Shown: positions 16,936 through 28,000 of the stretch, piece by piece
Layout: every line of letters starts with the position of its first letter
Numbering within the stretch: position 1 is the first letter of the stretch
Assembly: GCA_013822345.1 (NCBI GenBank)
Contig: PNKH01000054.1
Location: forward strand, 1 to 51,061
Source of the DNA: Isosphaera sp.
Lineage (GTDB): Bacteria > Planctomycetota > Planctomycetia > Gemmatales > Gemmataceae
DNA: 51,061 bases
Reading direction: 5' to 3'
The notes under the pieces: model-generated
Seen by the model: only the letters and a program-made list of their open reading frames with translations
Databases searched by the model: none
What the model was told of the DNA's origin: nothing
Position numbers and translations under genes: made by a program

Positions 16936-18852
16936 TCACTTCACCAGCACGAACTCGGGGGAGTTCAACAGCACCCACAGGGCGCCGGCGTACCCGTCGG
17001 CCGGGTCCGGCCGCTTCGCCACGTACTCCGCCAGCACCCGCGCCTCGTCCGCCGTCGGCCGGCGGGACAGGGCGGCGAGGAACAGCCGCTCCACCGCCGC
17101 CGGCGGCGGCACCTTGTCCTTCACCAGTTGGGCGACGACCGGGGTGGCGCGGTTCAGGGCCGGGCCGTTCAGCAGGCCGAGGGCCTGCGGGATGCCGTGG
17201 GTGTAGTCGGTCCCGAGGGCGTCCGGGTCGCGGGTCCCGAAGAACCGGACGAACGCGTCCCGCGGCGGCGGCTTCACCCTCGCCCCGCCGCGGCCGGCGG
17301 TCGGCAGGTAGGCGTCGAGGGCGATCTCCTTCAGCCCGGTCGCCCGGACGAGCGAGTCGTACAGCGCCTCCGGCCCCATCACCTTCACCGGCACCCGCGG
17401 GTACAGGTCGACCTGCCCCGCCGGCGTCCCGCCCCGGCTGGTCCGCCCGTACGCCCGGGTCGCGGTGACGCACCGGACCAGGTGCTTCCGGTCGAACCCG
17501 GCCGCCCGGAACTCGTCGGCCAGGACCCGCAGCACCTCCGGCTGCGCCGCCGGGTTTTCCGGCGACAGGTCGTCGACCGGGTTGACCAGCCCGCGGCCGA
17601 AGAACTGGGCCCACACCCGGTTCACCGCGGCCGGGGCGAAGTACGGGTTGTCGGCGGCCGTGAGCCACTCGGCCAGGGCCGGGCGGAACGGCCCCTTGTC
17701 GTCGAGCCGGGGCTCGGCCCCGAGGAAGAACTTCGCCCGGACCGGGGTCCCGGCCCGCCTCCCGGCGTTCGCCCCGATCGGGATGACCGCCCCGGCGAGG
17801 TCCTCCGGCGCCACCTTCTGCCCGCGGGGCGGGTTGACCTTGACCACCGGGGTCTCCGAGTCCCGCAGCCCGGCCGGCGGCTTGGCGGACACCGTCGCCC
17901 GGCTGTAGAACGCGGCCAGGGCCCAGAAGTCGGTCTGCTTCCAGTCGGTGAACGGGTGGTTGTGGCACTCGGCGCACTGCAGCTGCACCCCGAGGAAGAG
18001 GCGCGCGGTCGCCCCGGCCAGCTTCTCCGGGAGCGGCTTCTTGTTCTCCGCGTTCGCCATCACGAACGCCGTCTCCGGCCCGGCCCCGGTCGCCGCGACC
18101 AGGTCCCGGACGACCGCGTCCCACCCCCGGTTCGCGTTGAACTGCTCGGCCAGCCACGACTCGAGCCTCGGCCGCAGGGCCGGCTCGTCCGCGGTGATCA
18201 GGGCCGCCCACAGCCCGCCGGCCGCCCGCCCGTAGGCCGGGTCGGCGAGCAACTCGTCGACCAGCTTCGCCCGCTTGTCCGGGTCCTTGCTGTCGAGGAA
18301 CGCGGCCGCCCGGTCGGCGGTCGGGATGACGCCGGTCAGGTCGAGGCTGACCCGGCGGAGGAACTCGGCGTCGTCGGCCGGGTCGGCGGGCCGGACCTTC
18401 TCCCGGGCGAGCCGGGCGTCGACCGCGTCGTCCACGGCCTTCGCGGTCGCCGCCACCCCGCGCCGGACCGCCGGGCCGGCCGCGGCCGCGGGCCCGGCGG
18501 CCGCCGCGACCGCGGCCGCCCCCTCGCCCGGCGCCCCGGCCTGCACCCACCGGCGGAGGACGTCCTTCTCGGCGTCGGTCAGCTTGTCGCCGGCGGCCGG
18601 CATCCGGTCGGTCGACACGTTCGCCCACAGGAGGCTGTCCTTCAGCGACCCCGGCCTGACGGCCGGCCCGGTCTTCCCGCCGGCGAGGAGGCCGGCCCGG
18701 GTGGTCACGTCGAGCCCGGCCTTCGGGGCCGCCCCGGCGTGGCACGACGCGCACCGGGCGGCGAGGACCGGCCTGACGTCCGCCTCGAACGTCGGCGGGG
18801 CGGGGTCGGCGGCCGCCGCCAGCAGGACGGCGGCCCACGCGGAGCCGGTCAT
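16936..18852 (-). CDS. PSD1-type cytochrome c with DUF1549 and DUF1553 domains (second copy)
   Basis: 638 residues. Its ATG at 18852 overlaps the stop of the upstream beta-propeller gene in ATGA, implying coupled translation. A short signal peptide leads into a planctomycete cytochrome-c domain with CASCH (Cys34, Cys37, His38) and a distal MPAAGDKL Met-ligand region. An Ala-rich linker (about 118-135) follows, then DUF1549 (VSLDLTGVIPT; a second CAECH motif near the middle) and DUF1553 (NRVWAQFFGRGLV to the end, closing LLNSPEFVLVK). The pair with DUF1501 suggests periplasmic redox or polymer processing; no substrate is proven. It is shorter than the first copy (820 residues). Confidence 0.9.
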   Translation of the reverse strand: MTGSAWAAVLLAAAADPAPPTFEADVRPVLAARCASCHAGAAPKAGLDVTTRAGLLAGGKTGPAVRPGSLKDSLLWANVSTDRMPAAGDKLTDAEKDVLRRWVQAGAPGEGAAAVAAAAGPAAAAGPAVRRGVAATAKAVDDAVDARLAREKVRPADPADDAEFLRRVSLDLTGVIPTADRAAAFLDSKDPDKRAKLVDELLADPAYGRAAGGLWAALITADEPALRPRLESWLAEQFNANRGWDAVVRDLVAATGAGPETAFVMANAENKKPLPEKLAGATARLFLGVQLQCAECHNHPFTDWKQTDFWALAAFYSRATVSAKPPAGLRDSETPVVKVNPPRGQKVAPEDLAGAVIPIGANAGRRAGTPVRAKFFLGAEPRLDDKGPFRPALAEWLTAADNPYFAPAAVNRVWAQFFGRGLVNPVDDLSPENPAAQPEVLRVLADEFRAAGFDRKHLVRCVTATRAYGRTSRGGTPAGQVDLYPRVPVKVMGPEALYDSLVRATGLKEIALDAYLPTAGRGGARVKPPPRDAFVRFFGTRDPDALGTDYTHGIPQALGLLNGPALNRATPVVAQLVKDKVPPPAAVERLFLAALSRRPTADEARVLAEYVAKRPDPADGYAGALWVLLNSPEFVLVK

Positions 18853-19709
18853 CGCAACACCTCCCCCTTCGTCGCGTCCCCGGGCACGCCGGTGACGTGC
18901 ACCCCGAACAACCCGGCCAGCGCCGGCCCGGACCGCGACCACACCAGCTTCTTGTCCGGGGTGACCTCGTAGACCGCCCCGTCGGCCGCGAACACGGTGT
19001 TCCCGTTCGGCAGCCGCTGGACCCCGTACGGCTGCCCCTTCGCCCCGGCCGGCAGCTCCTTCATCGTGAACTTCCACACCTCCTTGCCGTCCGCGGCCAC
19101 CTCGACCACCCCGCCGAAGTACCCGGCGATCAGGGTGTTCCCGGTCGGCAGGCGGACGGCCGACATCGGGGCGGTCACCTTGTGCTCCCAGACGACCGTG
19201 CCGGCCGCGTCGTACTCCCGGACGACGTTGTCCTCGCGCTGGGAGACGAGGTACCGGTCCCCCGGGAGCCAGCGGGCGGTGCGGATCATCCCGTGCTCCT
19301 TCGCCTTCGTTTGCAGCTTCACCTCGCGCACCACCTTCCCCTTCTCGTCCACCTCGACCAGGCGGGCGTTCCTGTTGTCCCCGACGAGGGTGCGGCCGTT
19401 CGGGAGCCGCTGGCAGGTGTACGTCTCGCCGTCCGGCTTGAACGACCAGACCACCTTCTTCTCGGGGGTGACTTCCAGGACCCCCTTCGCCCGGCTGGCG
19501 ACGAGGACGTTCCCGTTGGGGAGCTTCCAGGCGTCGAGGCAGGCGGGGGCGTCGAACTCCCACTCGACCTTGCCGTCGGCCGCGACGGCCAGGACCTTGT
19601 TCTTCTGGAAGGTGACGCCGACGAACGGGCGGCCGTCGGGCTCGGGGTCCGCGGCGAGGGCGGGGAGCGCGACGAGCAGGGCGGCGAGGCCGAGCGGGTG
19701 GCGTGACAT
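18849..19709 (-). CDS. Periplasmic PQQ/arylsulfotransferase-like beta-propeller protein
   Basis: 286 residues from ATG 19709; a Sec signal peptide (LGLAALLVALPALAADP) is followed by blades repeating a pattern such as LPNGNVLVAS, LPNGRTLVGD, LPTGNTLIAG and LPNGNTVFAA, each preceded by a V-W/E-x strand. This is a beta-propeller of the PQQ-like/WD family with no catalytic residues I can name. It lies 74 bases after the first DUF1501 gene and overlaps the second PSD1 start by four bases (ATGA), tying it firmly to that module. A role as substrate-binding or scaffold partner of the PSD1 cytochrome is inference. Confidence 0.75.
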   Translation of the reverse strand: MSRHPLGLAALLVALPALAADPEPDGRPFVGVTFQKNKVLAVAADGKVEWEFDAPACLDAWKLPNGNVLVASRAKGVLEVTPEKKVVWSFKPDGETYTCQRLPNGRTLVGDNRNARLVEVDEKGKVVREVKLQTKAKEHGMIRTARWLPGDRYLVSQREDNVVREYDAAGTVVWEHKVTAPMSAVRLPTGNTLIAGYFGGVVEVAADGKEVWKFTMKELPAGAKGQPYGVQRLPNGNTVFAADGAVYEVTPDKKLVWSRSGPALAGLFGVHVTGVPGDATKGEVLR

Positions 19710-19783
19710 CGGCGGGGTGGGGTGGCGGGGGGGGCGGGCGGCAGTCGGGAACGGAACCCCGCCGCCCCGGCCGGCAGACGGCC

Positions 19784-21193
19784 CTACCCGCGGAGAACCT
19801 TCTCGGCCGGCTCGCCCTCGTTCAGCGTCGGGCGCTCGGGCCGGCCCTTGTGGGTGTAGACCAGCTTCATGTGGTCCACCCCGAGCAGGTGGAGGATCGT
19901 CGCGTGCAGGTCGTGGACGTGGAGCCGGTCCTCGACCGCGTGCAGCCCGACCGCGTCGGTCGACCCGATCGTCCGCCCGCCCCTGATCCCGGCCCCGGCC
20001 ATCCACATCGTGAACCCGTACGGGTTGTGGTCCCGGCCGTTCCCCTGCTCCGAGTGCGGCGTCCGGCCGAACTCCCCGCCCCAGATGACCAGCGTGTCGT
20101 CGAGCAGCCCGCGCCGCTTCAGGTCGCGGAGCAGCCCGGCGACCGGCTTGTCCTGGGCCTTGCACAGGGCCGTGTGGTTCTTCTCCAGGTTCGAGTGGCT
20201 GTCCCACTTGCTCCCGCACCCGTGGTACAGCTGCACGAACCGGACGCCCCGCTCGACCAGCCGGCGGGCCAGCAGGCACTGCCGGCCGAACGTCTCGGTC
20301 TCCTTCTCGTCGGCTCCGTACAGAGCCTTCGTCTCGGCCGTCTCCTTCGCCAGGTCGACCACGTCCGGGGCCTCGGCCTGCATCCGGAACGCCAGCTCGT
20401 ACGACTTGATCCGGGCGTCGAGTTCGGTCTGGTCGAGCCGCGTCTCGGCGTGCCGCTTGTTCAGGGCGGCGAGGTAGTCGAGCTTCGCCTTCTGGCGGTC
20501 GGCCCCGACGACGGCGGGCGGGTTCAGGTTCGGGATCGGCTCCGGCCCGGCCTCCAGCCGCGTCCCCTGGTGGACCGCCGGCATGAACCCGGCGCCCCAG
20601 TTCCGCGGGCCGTTCACCACCTGCGTCGGGGTGTCCTGCATGACCACGAACGCCGGCAGGTTCTTGTTCTCGGTCCCGAGGCCGTAGGTCACCCAGCTGC
20701 CGAGCGACGGCCGGCCGGCGAGGGTCGACCCGGTGTTCATCTGGCAGACGCCGCCGGAGTGGTTGATCCCGTCCGCCCAGCACGACCGGATCACCGCCAG
20801 GTCGTCGGCGCACCCGGCGGTGTGCGGGAGCCAGTCCGAAATCCACAACCCGCCCTTGCCGTGCTGCTTGAAGGTCCGCTTGGACGCCATCAGCGGGGCG
20901 TCGTTCTCGCCCATCGACAGGATCACCGGCTTGAAGCTCGCCGGCAGCTTCTGGCCGTGCAGCTTGGTCAGCTCGGGCTTCGGGTCGAACAGGTCGATGT
21001 GGCTCGGCCCGCCCTCCATGAACAGGAAGATGACCGACTTCGCCCGCGGCTTGTGGTGCGGGGCCTTGCCCGGGGCCGGGTCGGCGGCGCGGGCATCCCG
21101 GCCGAGCAGGTACGACAGCACCACAGACCCGAACCCGCCGCCCCCCCGGATCAGGGCGTCGCGCCGCGTCGGGAGTGCGAAGTCGTCGCCCAT
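19784..21193 (-). CDS. DUF1501 family, Tat-exported protein (first copy)
   Basis: 469 residues from ATG 21193; an in-frame ATG at 21205 adds four residues. The shorter start is preferred for its GGTGG upstream and for family similarity. The N-terminus PTRRDALIRGGGGFGSVVLS is a twin-arginine-like signal. Family segments: FMEGGPSHIDLFDPKP, SCWADGINHSGGVCQMNTG, CLLARRLVERGVRFVQLYHG and WGGEFGRTPHSEQGNGRDHNP, then HDLHATILHLLG. This is the common 470-residue form that accompanies large PSD1 proteins. The PSD1 stop at 21272 lies 78 bases upstream, with an inverted repeat between. Confidence 0.9.
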   Translation of the reverse strand: MGDDFALPTRRDALIRGGGGFGSVVLSYLLGRDARAADPAPGKAPHHKPRAKSVIFLFMEGGPSHIDLFDPKPELTKLHGQKLPASFKPVILSMGENDAPLMASKRTFKQHGKGGLWISDWLPHTAGCADDLAVIRSCWADGINHSGGVCQMNTGSTLAGRPSLGSWVTYGLGTENKNLPAFVVMQDTPTQVVNGPRNWGAGFMPAVHQGTRLEAGPEPIPNLNPPAVVGADRQKAKLDYLAALNKRHAETRLDQTELDARIKSYELAFRMQAEAPDVVDLAKETAETKALYGADEKETETFGRQCLLARRLVERGVRFVQLYHGCGSKWDSHSNLEKNHTALCKAQDKPVAGLLRDLKRRGLLDDTLVIWGGEFGRTPHSEQGNGRDHNPYGFTMWMAGAGIRGGRTIGSTDAVGLHAVEDRLHVHDLHATILHLLGVDHMKLVYTHKGRPERPTLNEGEPAEKVLRG

Positions 21194-21209
21194 CGGACCA
21201 CCCATTCTG

Positions 21210-21263
21210 GTGGGGCAGGCATTCCTGCCTGCCGAGCTACAGTGGCAGGAATGCCTGCCCCAC
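21210..21263. repeat. Intergenic palindrome, family VI
   Basis: Perfect 20-base arms 21210-21229 and 21244-21263 (GTGGGGCAGGCATTCCTGCC and complement), 14-base loop. It is directly after the stop codon of the PSD1 gene (minus strand) and reaches to within five bases of the next gene's earliest possible start, so it may also affect translation there. Confidence 0.9.
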
Positions 21264-21271
21264 AGGGAGGC

Positions 21272-23734
21272 TCAGTCCACGTACAGGAACTCGTTCGCGT
21301 TCAGCAGGGCGTGGCAGAAGTCCGTCCACGCGCCGAGCCGGTGGGCCGCGGTGACCGGGCCGTTCCCGCTCGCCACCTTCACCTGGCCCTTCAGGAACGC
21401 CAGCGCCTCCTCCGCCTCGACCGCCGTCGGCGGGCGGCCGAACGCCAGCCCGAACGCCTTCCTCACCCCCTCCGGCGCGTCCTTCCCGTCGGCCGGCATC
21501 ACCCGGGTCGCGAACGCCTTCGCCCGGGCCAGGCCGAACCCGCCGTTCAACAGCAGCAGCGACTGCGTCGGGGTCACCGTGACGTTCCGCTTCGCGCACC
21601 CGAGGATCCCGTCGGCGGCGTCGAACGACGCCAGGAGCGGGTCGGGGGTGTTCCGGATCACCTTGGTGAACACCGACCGCCGCGGCTCGCCCGCCGGGAC
21701 CGACGGGCCGCCGGCGTCGAGCTTCAGCTCGCCGCTCGTCGCCAGCAGCGCGTCGCGGACCTGCTCGGCGTCGAGCCGGCGGACCGTCATCCTCCACAGC
21801 AGCCGGGCGTCGGGGTCGTTCTTCGCCGCCGACGTGGCCGGCACCGCCGACGACTGCCGGTAGGTGGCCGAGGTCACGATCAGCCGGTGCAGCGGCTTCA
21901 GCTTCCACCCGCCGCGGACGAACTCGGCGGCGAGGTGGTCGAGCAGCTCCGGGTGCGTCGGCTTCTCGCCGAGGGTGCCGTAGTCGCTCGGGGTGGCGAC
22001 GAGGCCGGTCCCGAAGTGCTGCTGCCAGACGCGGTTCACCAGCACCCGGGCAGTGAGCGGGTGGTCCGGGCGGGTCAGCCACTCGGCCAGCGCCGCCCGC
22101 CGACCAGTCGTCTGTTCGCCGCCCTTGATCGTCGGGAGCGGCCCGCCGAGAACCGTCGGGAACGCCGGGTCGACGGTCACCGGCTTCTGGCGCCCGCCGC
22201 CCATCCGCGTCTCGGCCGCGACCGGACCGAGGTCGCGGGTGACCATCGCGTCCGGGTCGGCCGGTTTTGCGACCGCGTCCAGCTCCTTCTTCAGCCGGTC
22301 GTACTCGGCCTTCTGCTCGCCCTTCAGCTTCGCCGGTGCCCGGTCGAACTCGTACTCGACCTGGCGGTACGCGAGGTCGTACAACTGCCGCTCGCCGGGG
22401 GTGCGGTCGGCCGGGGCCTTGGCGAAGATCGGCTGGATGTCCGCCGGGAACTTCCCCGCCGCGACCGCCATCTCCTTCTTCCGGATCGGCTCCAGCAGGG
22501 CGTCGATCTTCGCCCGCACCTCGGCCGTCTTCGCCTCCCACGCGGCCAGCTTCGAGTCGTACTCGGCCTTCGCGGCGGGGCTGGCGAACACCGGCTCGTC
22601 GCGCATCGCGATGCCGGCGAAGAACGATTGGAGGGCGAAGTAGTCCTTCTGCAGCAGCGGGTCGAACTTGTGGTCGTGGCAGCGGGCGCAGCCGACGCCG
22701 AGGCCGAGCAGGGCGTCGCCGGTCACGTCCGTCAGGTCGTTCAGGATCGCCGCCCACTGCCCGCGGACGTCGCGCTGGTTGTACTCGTAGATCCCGAGCC
22801 GGAGGAACCCGGTGGCGATCAGGGCGTCCGGGTCGGCGGGGTACAGCTCGTCGCCGGCCAGCTGCTCGCGGACGAACCGGTCGAACGGCTTGTCGGCGGC
22901 GAAGCTGCGGACGACGTAGTCGCGGTACCGCCACGCCTGCGGGCGGGGGAAGTCGGCCCGGTACCCGTCGCTCTCGGCGTACCGGACGAGGTCGAGCCAG
23001 AACCGGGCCTGCCGCTCCGCGTACCGCGGGCTCGCCAGCAGCCGGTCGACGAGCTTCTCGTAGGCGTCCGCGGAGGTGTCGGCGAGGAACGCGGCGACCT
23101 CGTCCGGCGTCGGCGGCAGACCGGTGAGGTCGAACGTGACGCGGCGGAGGAGGGCGAGCTTCCCGGCCTCCGGCGCCGGCGACAGCCCCTCCTTCTCCAG
23201 CCGGGCGAAGACGAACCCGTCGACCGCGTTCCGGGCGGGGTGCCTGGTCCCCGGGACCGCGACCGGGGCCACCGGGCGGAACGCCCACCACGCCCGGTCC
23301 TCGTCGGTGATCGTGCCGGGCTTGCGGGCGGCGTGCCCGGCCGGCACCATCCCGCCGGCCTTCGCCCCCGGCCACACCGCCCCGTCCTTCACCCACTTCT
23401 CGAGGGCGGCGATCTCGGCGTCGGACATCTTCCCGGCCGGCGGCATCTGCACGTCGCCGTACCGGACGGCGTGGATCAGCGGGCTGGCGTCCGGCTTGCC
23501 GGGGACGACCGCCGGGCCGGCGTCGCCGCCCTTGAGCGCCGCCTCGCCGGAGTCGAGCCGCAGCCCGCCTTTCTGCTTCTCGGGGCCGTGGCACTTCACG
23601 CACTGGGCGACGAGGATCGGGCGGACCGACGCCTCGAAGAACTTCGCCGCCTCGTCCTTGTCCGCGGCGGGGGCGGCCGGCGGGACGGCGGTGAGAACGG
23701 CGGCGGCGAGCAGGGGGCGGGCGTAACTGGTCAT
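21272..23734 (-). CDS. PSD1-type cytochrome c with DUF1549 and DUF1553 domains (first copy)
   Basis: 820 residues; Sec signal peptide (PLLAAAVLTAVPPAAPAAD). Planctomycete cytochrome-c domain with CVKCH (Cys45, Cys48, His49) and a MPPAGKMSD Met-ligand region. DUF1549 follows with FDLTGLPPTPDEV and a second CARCHDHKFDP motif, then a mid-protein coiled stretch (about 350-480) and DUF1553 (NRVWQQHFGTGLV, PTHPELLDHLAAEF, LLNANEFLYVD end). This is the standard long architecture. It is the first gene of the five-gene minus-strand run and has a strong TATAAT-type -10 upstream. Presumed exported c-type cytochrome; the substrate is unknown. Confidence 0.92.
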   Translation of the reverse strand: MTSYARPLLAAAVLTAVPPAAPAADKDEAAKFFEASVRPILVAQCVKCHGPEKQKGGLRLDSGEAALKGGDAGPAVVPGKPDASPLIHAVRYGDVQMPPAGKMSDAEIAALEKWVKDGAVWPGAKAGGMVPAGHAARKPGTITDEDRAWWAFRPVAPVAVPGTRHPARNAVDGFVFARLEKEGLSPAPEAGKLALLRRVTFDLTGLPPTPDEVAAFLADTSADAYEKLVDRLLASPRYAERQARFWLDLVRYAESDGYRADFPRPQAWRYRDYVVRSFAADKPFDRFVREQLAGDELYPADPDALIATGFLRLGIYEYNQRDVRGQWAAILNDLTDVTGDALLGLGVGCARCHDHKFDPLLQKDYFALQSFFAGIAMRDEPVFASPAAKAEYDSKLAAWEAKTAEVRAKIDALLEPIRKKEMAVAAGKFPADIQPIFAKAPADRTPGERQLYDLAYRQVEYEFDRAPAKLKGEQKAEYDRLKKELDAVAKPADPDAMVTRDLGPVAAETRMGGGRQKPVTVDPAFPTVLGGPLPTIKGGEQTTGRRAALAEWLTRPDHPLTARVLVNRVWQQHFGTGLVATPSDYGTLGEKPTHPELLDHLAAEFVRGGWKLKPLHRLIVTSATYRQSSAVPATSAAKNDPDARLLWRMTVRRLDAEQVRDALLATSGELKLDAGGPSVPAGEPRRSVFTKVIRNTPDPLLASFDAADGILGCAKRNVTVTPTQSLLLLNGGFGLARAKAFATRVMPADGKDAPEGVRKAFGLAFGRPPTAVEAEEALAFLKGQVKVASGNGPVTAAHRLGAWTDFCHALLNANEFLYVD

Positions 23735-23783
23735 GTGCGAGTGGCTTCCGTCCGGCGTGGGGGTCCGCGGCCCGTCGGGCAGT

Positions 23784-23812
23784 ATTATAAAGTCACCGCC
23801 GGCGGAAGTCGC
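23784..23812 (-). promoter_or_regulatory. Candidate promoter of the PSD1/DUF1501 run
   Basis: Minus-strand TATAAT (23789-23784), perfect consensus, with a weak -35 GCGACT (23812-23807) 17 bases upstream. The transcript would begin about 45 bases before the PSD1 start at 23734. Confidence 0.5.
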
Positions 23813-23851
23813 TCGCGGAAAACCGGAAATCTTCTACCCGGAAATGGCGCG

Positions 23852-23916
23852 GGGTCCGAGCCGGAGTGCCAGCGAGGGTCTGCGTCCGACCCCCGCCGGC
23901 GCTCCGGCTCGGACCC
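23852..23916. repeat. Intergenic palindrome, family I, copy 2
   Basis: 29-base arms 23852-23880 and 23888-23916 with three mismatches, beginning GGGTCCGAGCCGGAG, seven-base loop. It lies between the stop of the zinc-finger gene (23932) and the PSD1 promoter on the minus strand. Related to the copies at 14616 and 43433. Confidence 0.9.
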
Positions 23917-23931
23917 GCCCGGTGCCGACGC

Positions 23932-25059
<1,128 letters not shown>

Positions 25060-28000
25060 CTACCCGCCGTCCGCCGGCAGCGGCAGCCGGGCGTACACCG
25101 TCGTCCCCTTCCCGGGGGACGACTCGACCTCCACGCTCCCGCCGACCAGGGCGGCTCGCTCCCGCATCCCGGCCAGCCCGAGCGGGTCCCCGGGCCGCCG
25201 CGGCTCGCCCAGGGCGTCCGGCTCGAACCCCCGCCCGTCGTCCTCGACGATCGCCGTCAGCTGCCCCGGCCGCCGCTCCACCACCACGCTCACCCGGGTC
25301 GCGGCGGCGTGCTTGACCACGTTCGTCAGCGCCTCCTGGACGATCCGGTAGGCCGCCGTCTCGACCTCCGGGGGGAACCGGTCGGCCGCGTCCGGGAGCC
25401 GCAGGTCGACCGCCACCCCGGTCCGCCCGGCCCACTCCTCGGCGTAGTTCCGCAGGGCGGCCGCCAGCCCCAGGTCGTCCAGGGCGGTCGGCCGCAGCTC
25501 CAGGGCGATCCGGTGGGCCTCCCGCCCGATCCGGTCGGCCAGGGCCTGGAGCCGGCGCACCGCGTCCGGGTCGGTCGACTTCCCCTCCAGGGCCTTCAGC
25601 CCGAGCCCGAGCCCGGCCAGCAGCTGCCCCATTTCGTCGTGCAGTTCCCGGGAGATCCGCTCCCGCTGCTGCTCGGACGCGGTGCTCATCCGCCGGGCCA
25701 TCTCCCGCCGCTGGGCGAACTGCTCCTCCAGGGCGGCGTACGCGACCTGCAGCTCGGCCGTCCGCCCCGCCACCCGGGCCTCCAGCTCGTCCCGGGCCTG
25801 CCGCAGCGCCTCCTCCGCCTCCTTCCGCTCGGTCACGTCCATCACCGCCCCGGACATGTGCAGGGTGCCGTCGTCCGGCTGGCCGAACACGTCCCCCTGG
25901 TCCCGGAGCCACCGGACCGTCCCGTCCGGCCACACCACCCGGAACTCGGTGGCCAGCTCCCGGCCCTCCCGGACGGCCCGGTCGAACGCCGCCCGGACCG
26001 CCGCCCGTTCGTCCGGATGGACGCGGCCGAGGAACTCGGCGAGCGACTGCCGGGTGCGGGCCGGCGGCAGCCCGAGCATCCGGTTCAGGTTCGCGTCCCG
26101 GGTGTGGGTGTCGGTCGGCACGTCCCACCACCACAGCCCCATCCGGGCGGCGGCCAGGGCCTGCCGGAGCTGCTCCTCGGCCCGGCGGATCGCCTCCTCC
26201 GCCGCCCGGGCCTCGGTCCGGTCCCGGACCACCTTGGCGAACCCGGTCAGCCGCCCGGCCTCGTCCCGGACGGCCGAGCTGGCCCCGCTCGCCCAGAACC
26301 GGCTCCCGTCCTTCCGGACGGCCCAGTTGTCGTCCCCCGCCTTCCCCTCTGCGGCGGCCGTCGCCCGCTCCCGCTCGGGAAGGCCGGCGGCCCGGTCGTC
26401 GGGGGTGAAGAACACGTCACCGGTCCGCCCGACGATCTCGTCGGCGGCGTACCCGAACACCCGCTCCGCCCCCTCGTTCCAGGTGGTCACCACCCCCTCC
26501 GGGCTGAGCCCGAAGATGGCGTGGTCCCGGGCGTTCTCGACCAGCAGCCGGAACCGCTCCTCGCTCGCCCGCAGGGACCGCTCGGCCTCGACCCGGGGGG
26601 TGATGTCGTACGACACCGCCAGGGCCGCGGTGACCGCCCCGGCCGCGTCCCGGAGCGGCCGCCCGTGGCTGACGTAGTGCCGCCCGTGGGCGTCGTGCTC
26701 GGCCCGGAACGGCTCCCCGCCGAGGGCCCGCCGGTACCGCTCGGTGTAACTCGGGGCCAGCTCCGGGGGCATCGCCTCGGCCACCGTCCGCCCCTCCAGG
26801 CCGGCCGGGGTGAACCCGGCCTCCCGCAGGGCCTCGCCCTCGGCCAGCACGAACCGGAGGTCGTGGTCGACCACGAACACGGCGGCGCTCGGGAGGTTCT
26901 CGGCCACCGCCCGGAGCCGCCCCTCGCTCTCCCGCACGGCGTCCTCGGCGCGCCGCCGGTCGGTGACGTCCAGGGTGACCCCGACGCAGACGCCCGCCTC
27001 GCCCGGCAGCCCCCGGGGGACCCCGACCGACCGCATCCAGCGGTACTCCCCGTCGCGCCGGCGGAACCGGAACTCGGACTCGAACCGGGCGCCCGCGTCC
27101 ACCGCCCGACGGTACTCGGCCAGGTACCGCTCCCGGTCGTCCGGGTGGACGTGCCGGGCCCACTCGTACCCGCGGACGTCCTCCGGGTCGACCCCGAGGA
27201 ACTCCCGGTACCCGCGGTTGACGTACTCGCACCCGGCCGGGCCGTTCACCCAGATCAGGGCCGGGGTGTGGTCGGCCATCACCCGGAACCGCTCCTCGCT
27301 GTCGCGCAGGGCGGCCTCGGCCCGCTTCCGCTCGGTGATGTCCCGGATCCCCAGCAGGATCAGCTGCACGTGGTCCAGCCGCCGCGCGTTCACCAGCATC
27401 ACCCGCGGGCCGATGTCCTCGAAGTCGTGGCGCACCTCGTAGTCGTCGAACACGTTGCTGTCCGGCAGCACGTCCTCCAGCAGCGTCCGCAGGGCCGGGA
27501 TGTCCCACTGCCCGTTCCCCAGCTGGTACACCTTCCGCCCGACCGTCCGGGCCGGGTCGCCCCGGAAGACGGTGTAGAACGCCTGGTTGACGCTCCGGAC
27601 CGTCAGGTCCGGGTGCAGCACCAGCAGCGGCTCGTGGAGCGTCTCGACGATCTTCTCGGCGTACTCCTTCTCCTCCGCCAGCGCCCGCTCGGCCGCCTTC
27701 CGCTCGGTGACGTCCACGAACGCCACCACCACCCCGTCGATCCGGTTGTCGAGCGTCCGGTACGGGAGGACCCGGCGGAGGTACGCCTTGCCGCTCTCGC
27801 TCGCCACCTCCCGCTCGACCGGGATGAGCTTGTCGAGCACCTGCTCGGCGTCGGCCGAGAGGTCCGGGTCGGCGAACTTCCGCCGCAGGTCGGCGAGCGG
27901 GCGGCCCGCGTCGGACGGGATCAGGTCGAACAGGTCCTTGGTGGCCGGGGTGTACCGGCGGATGCGGAACCGGGGGTCGAGGAACAGGACCGCGATGTCG

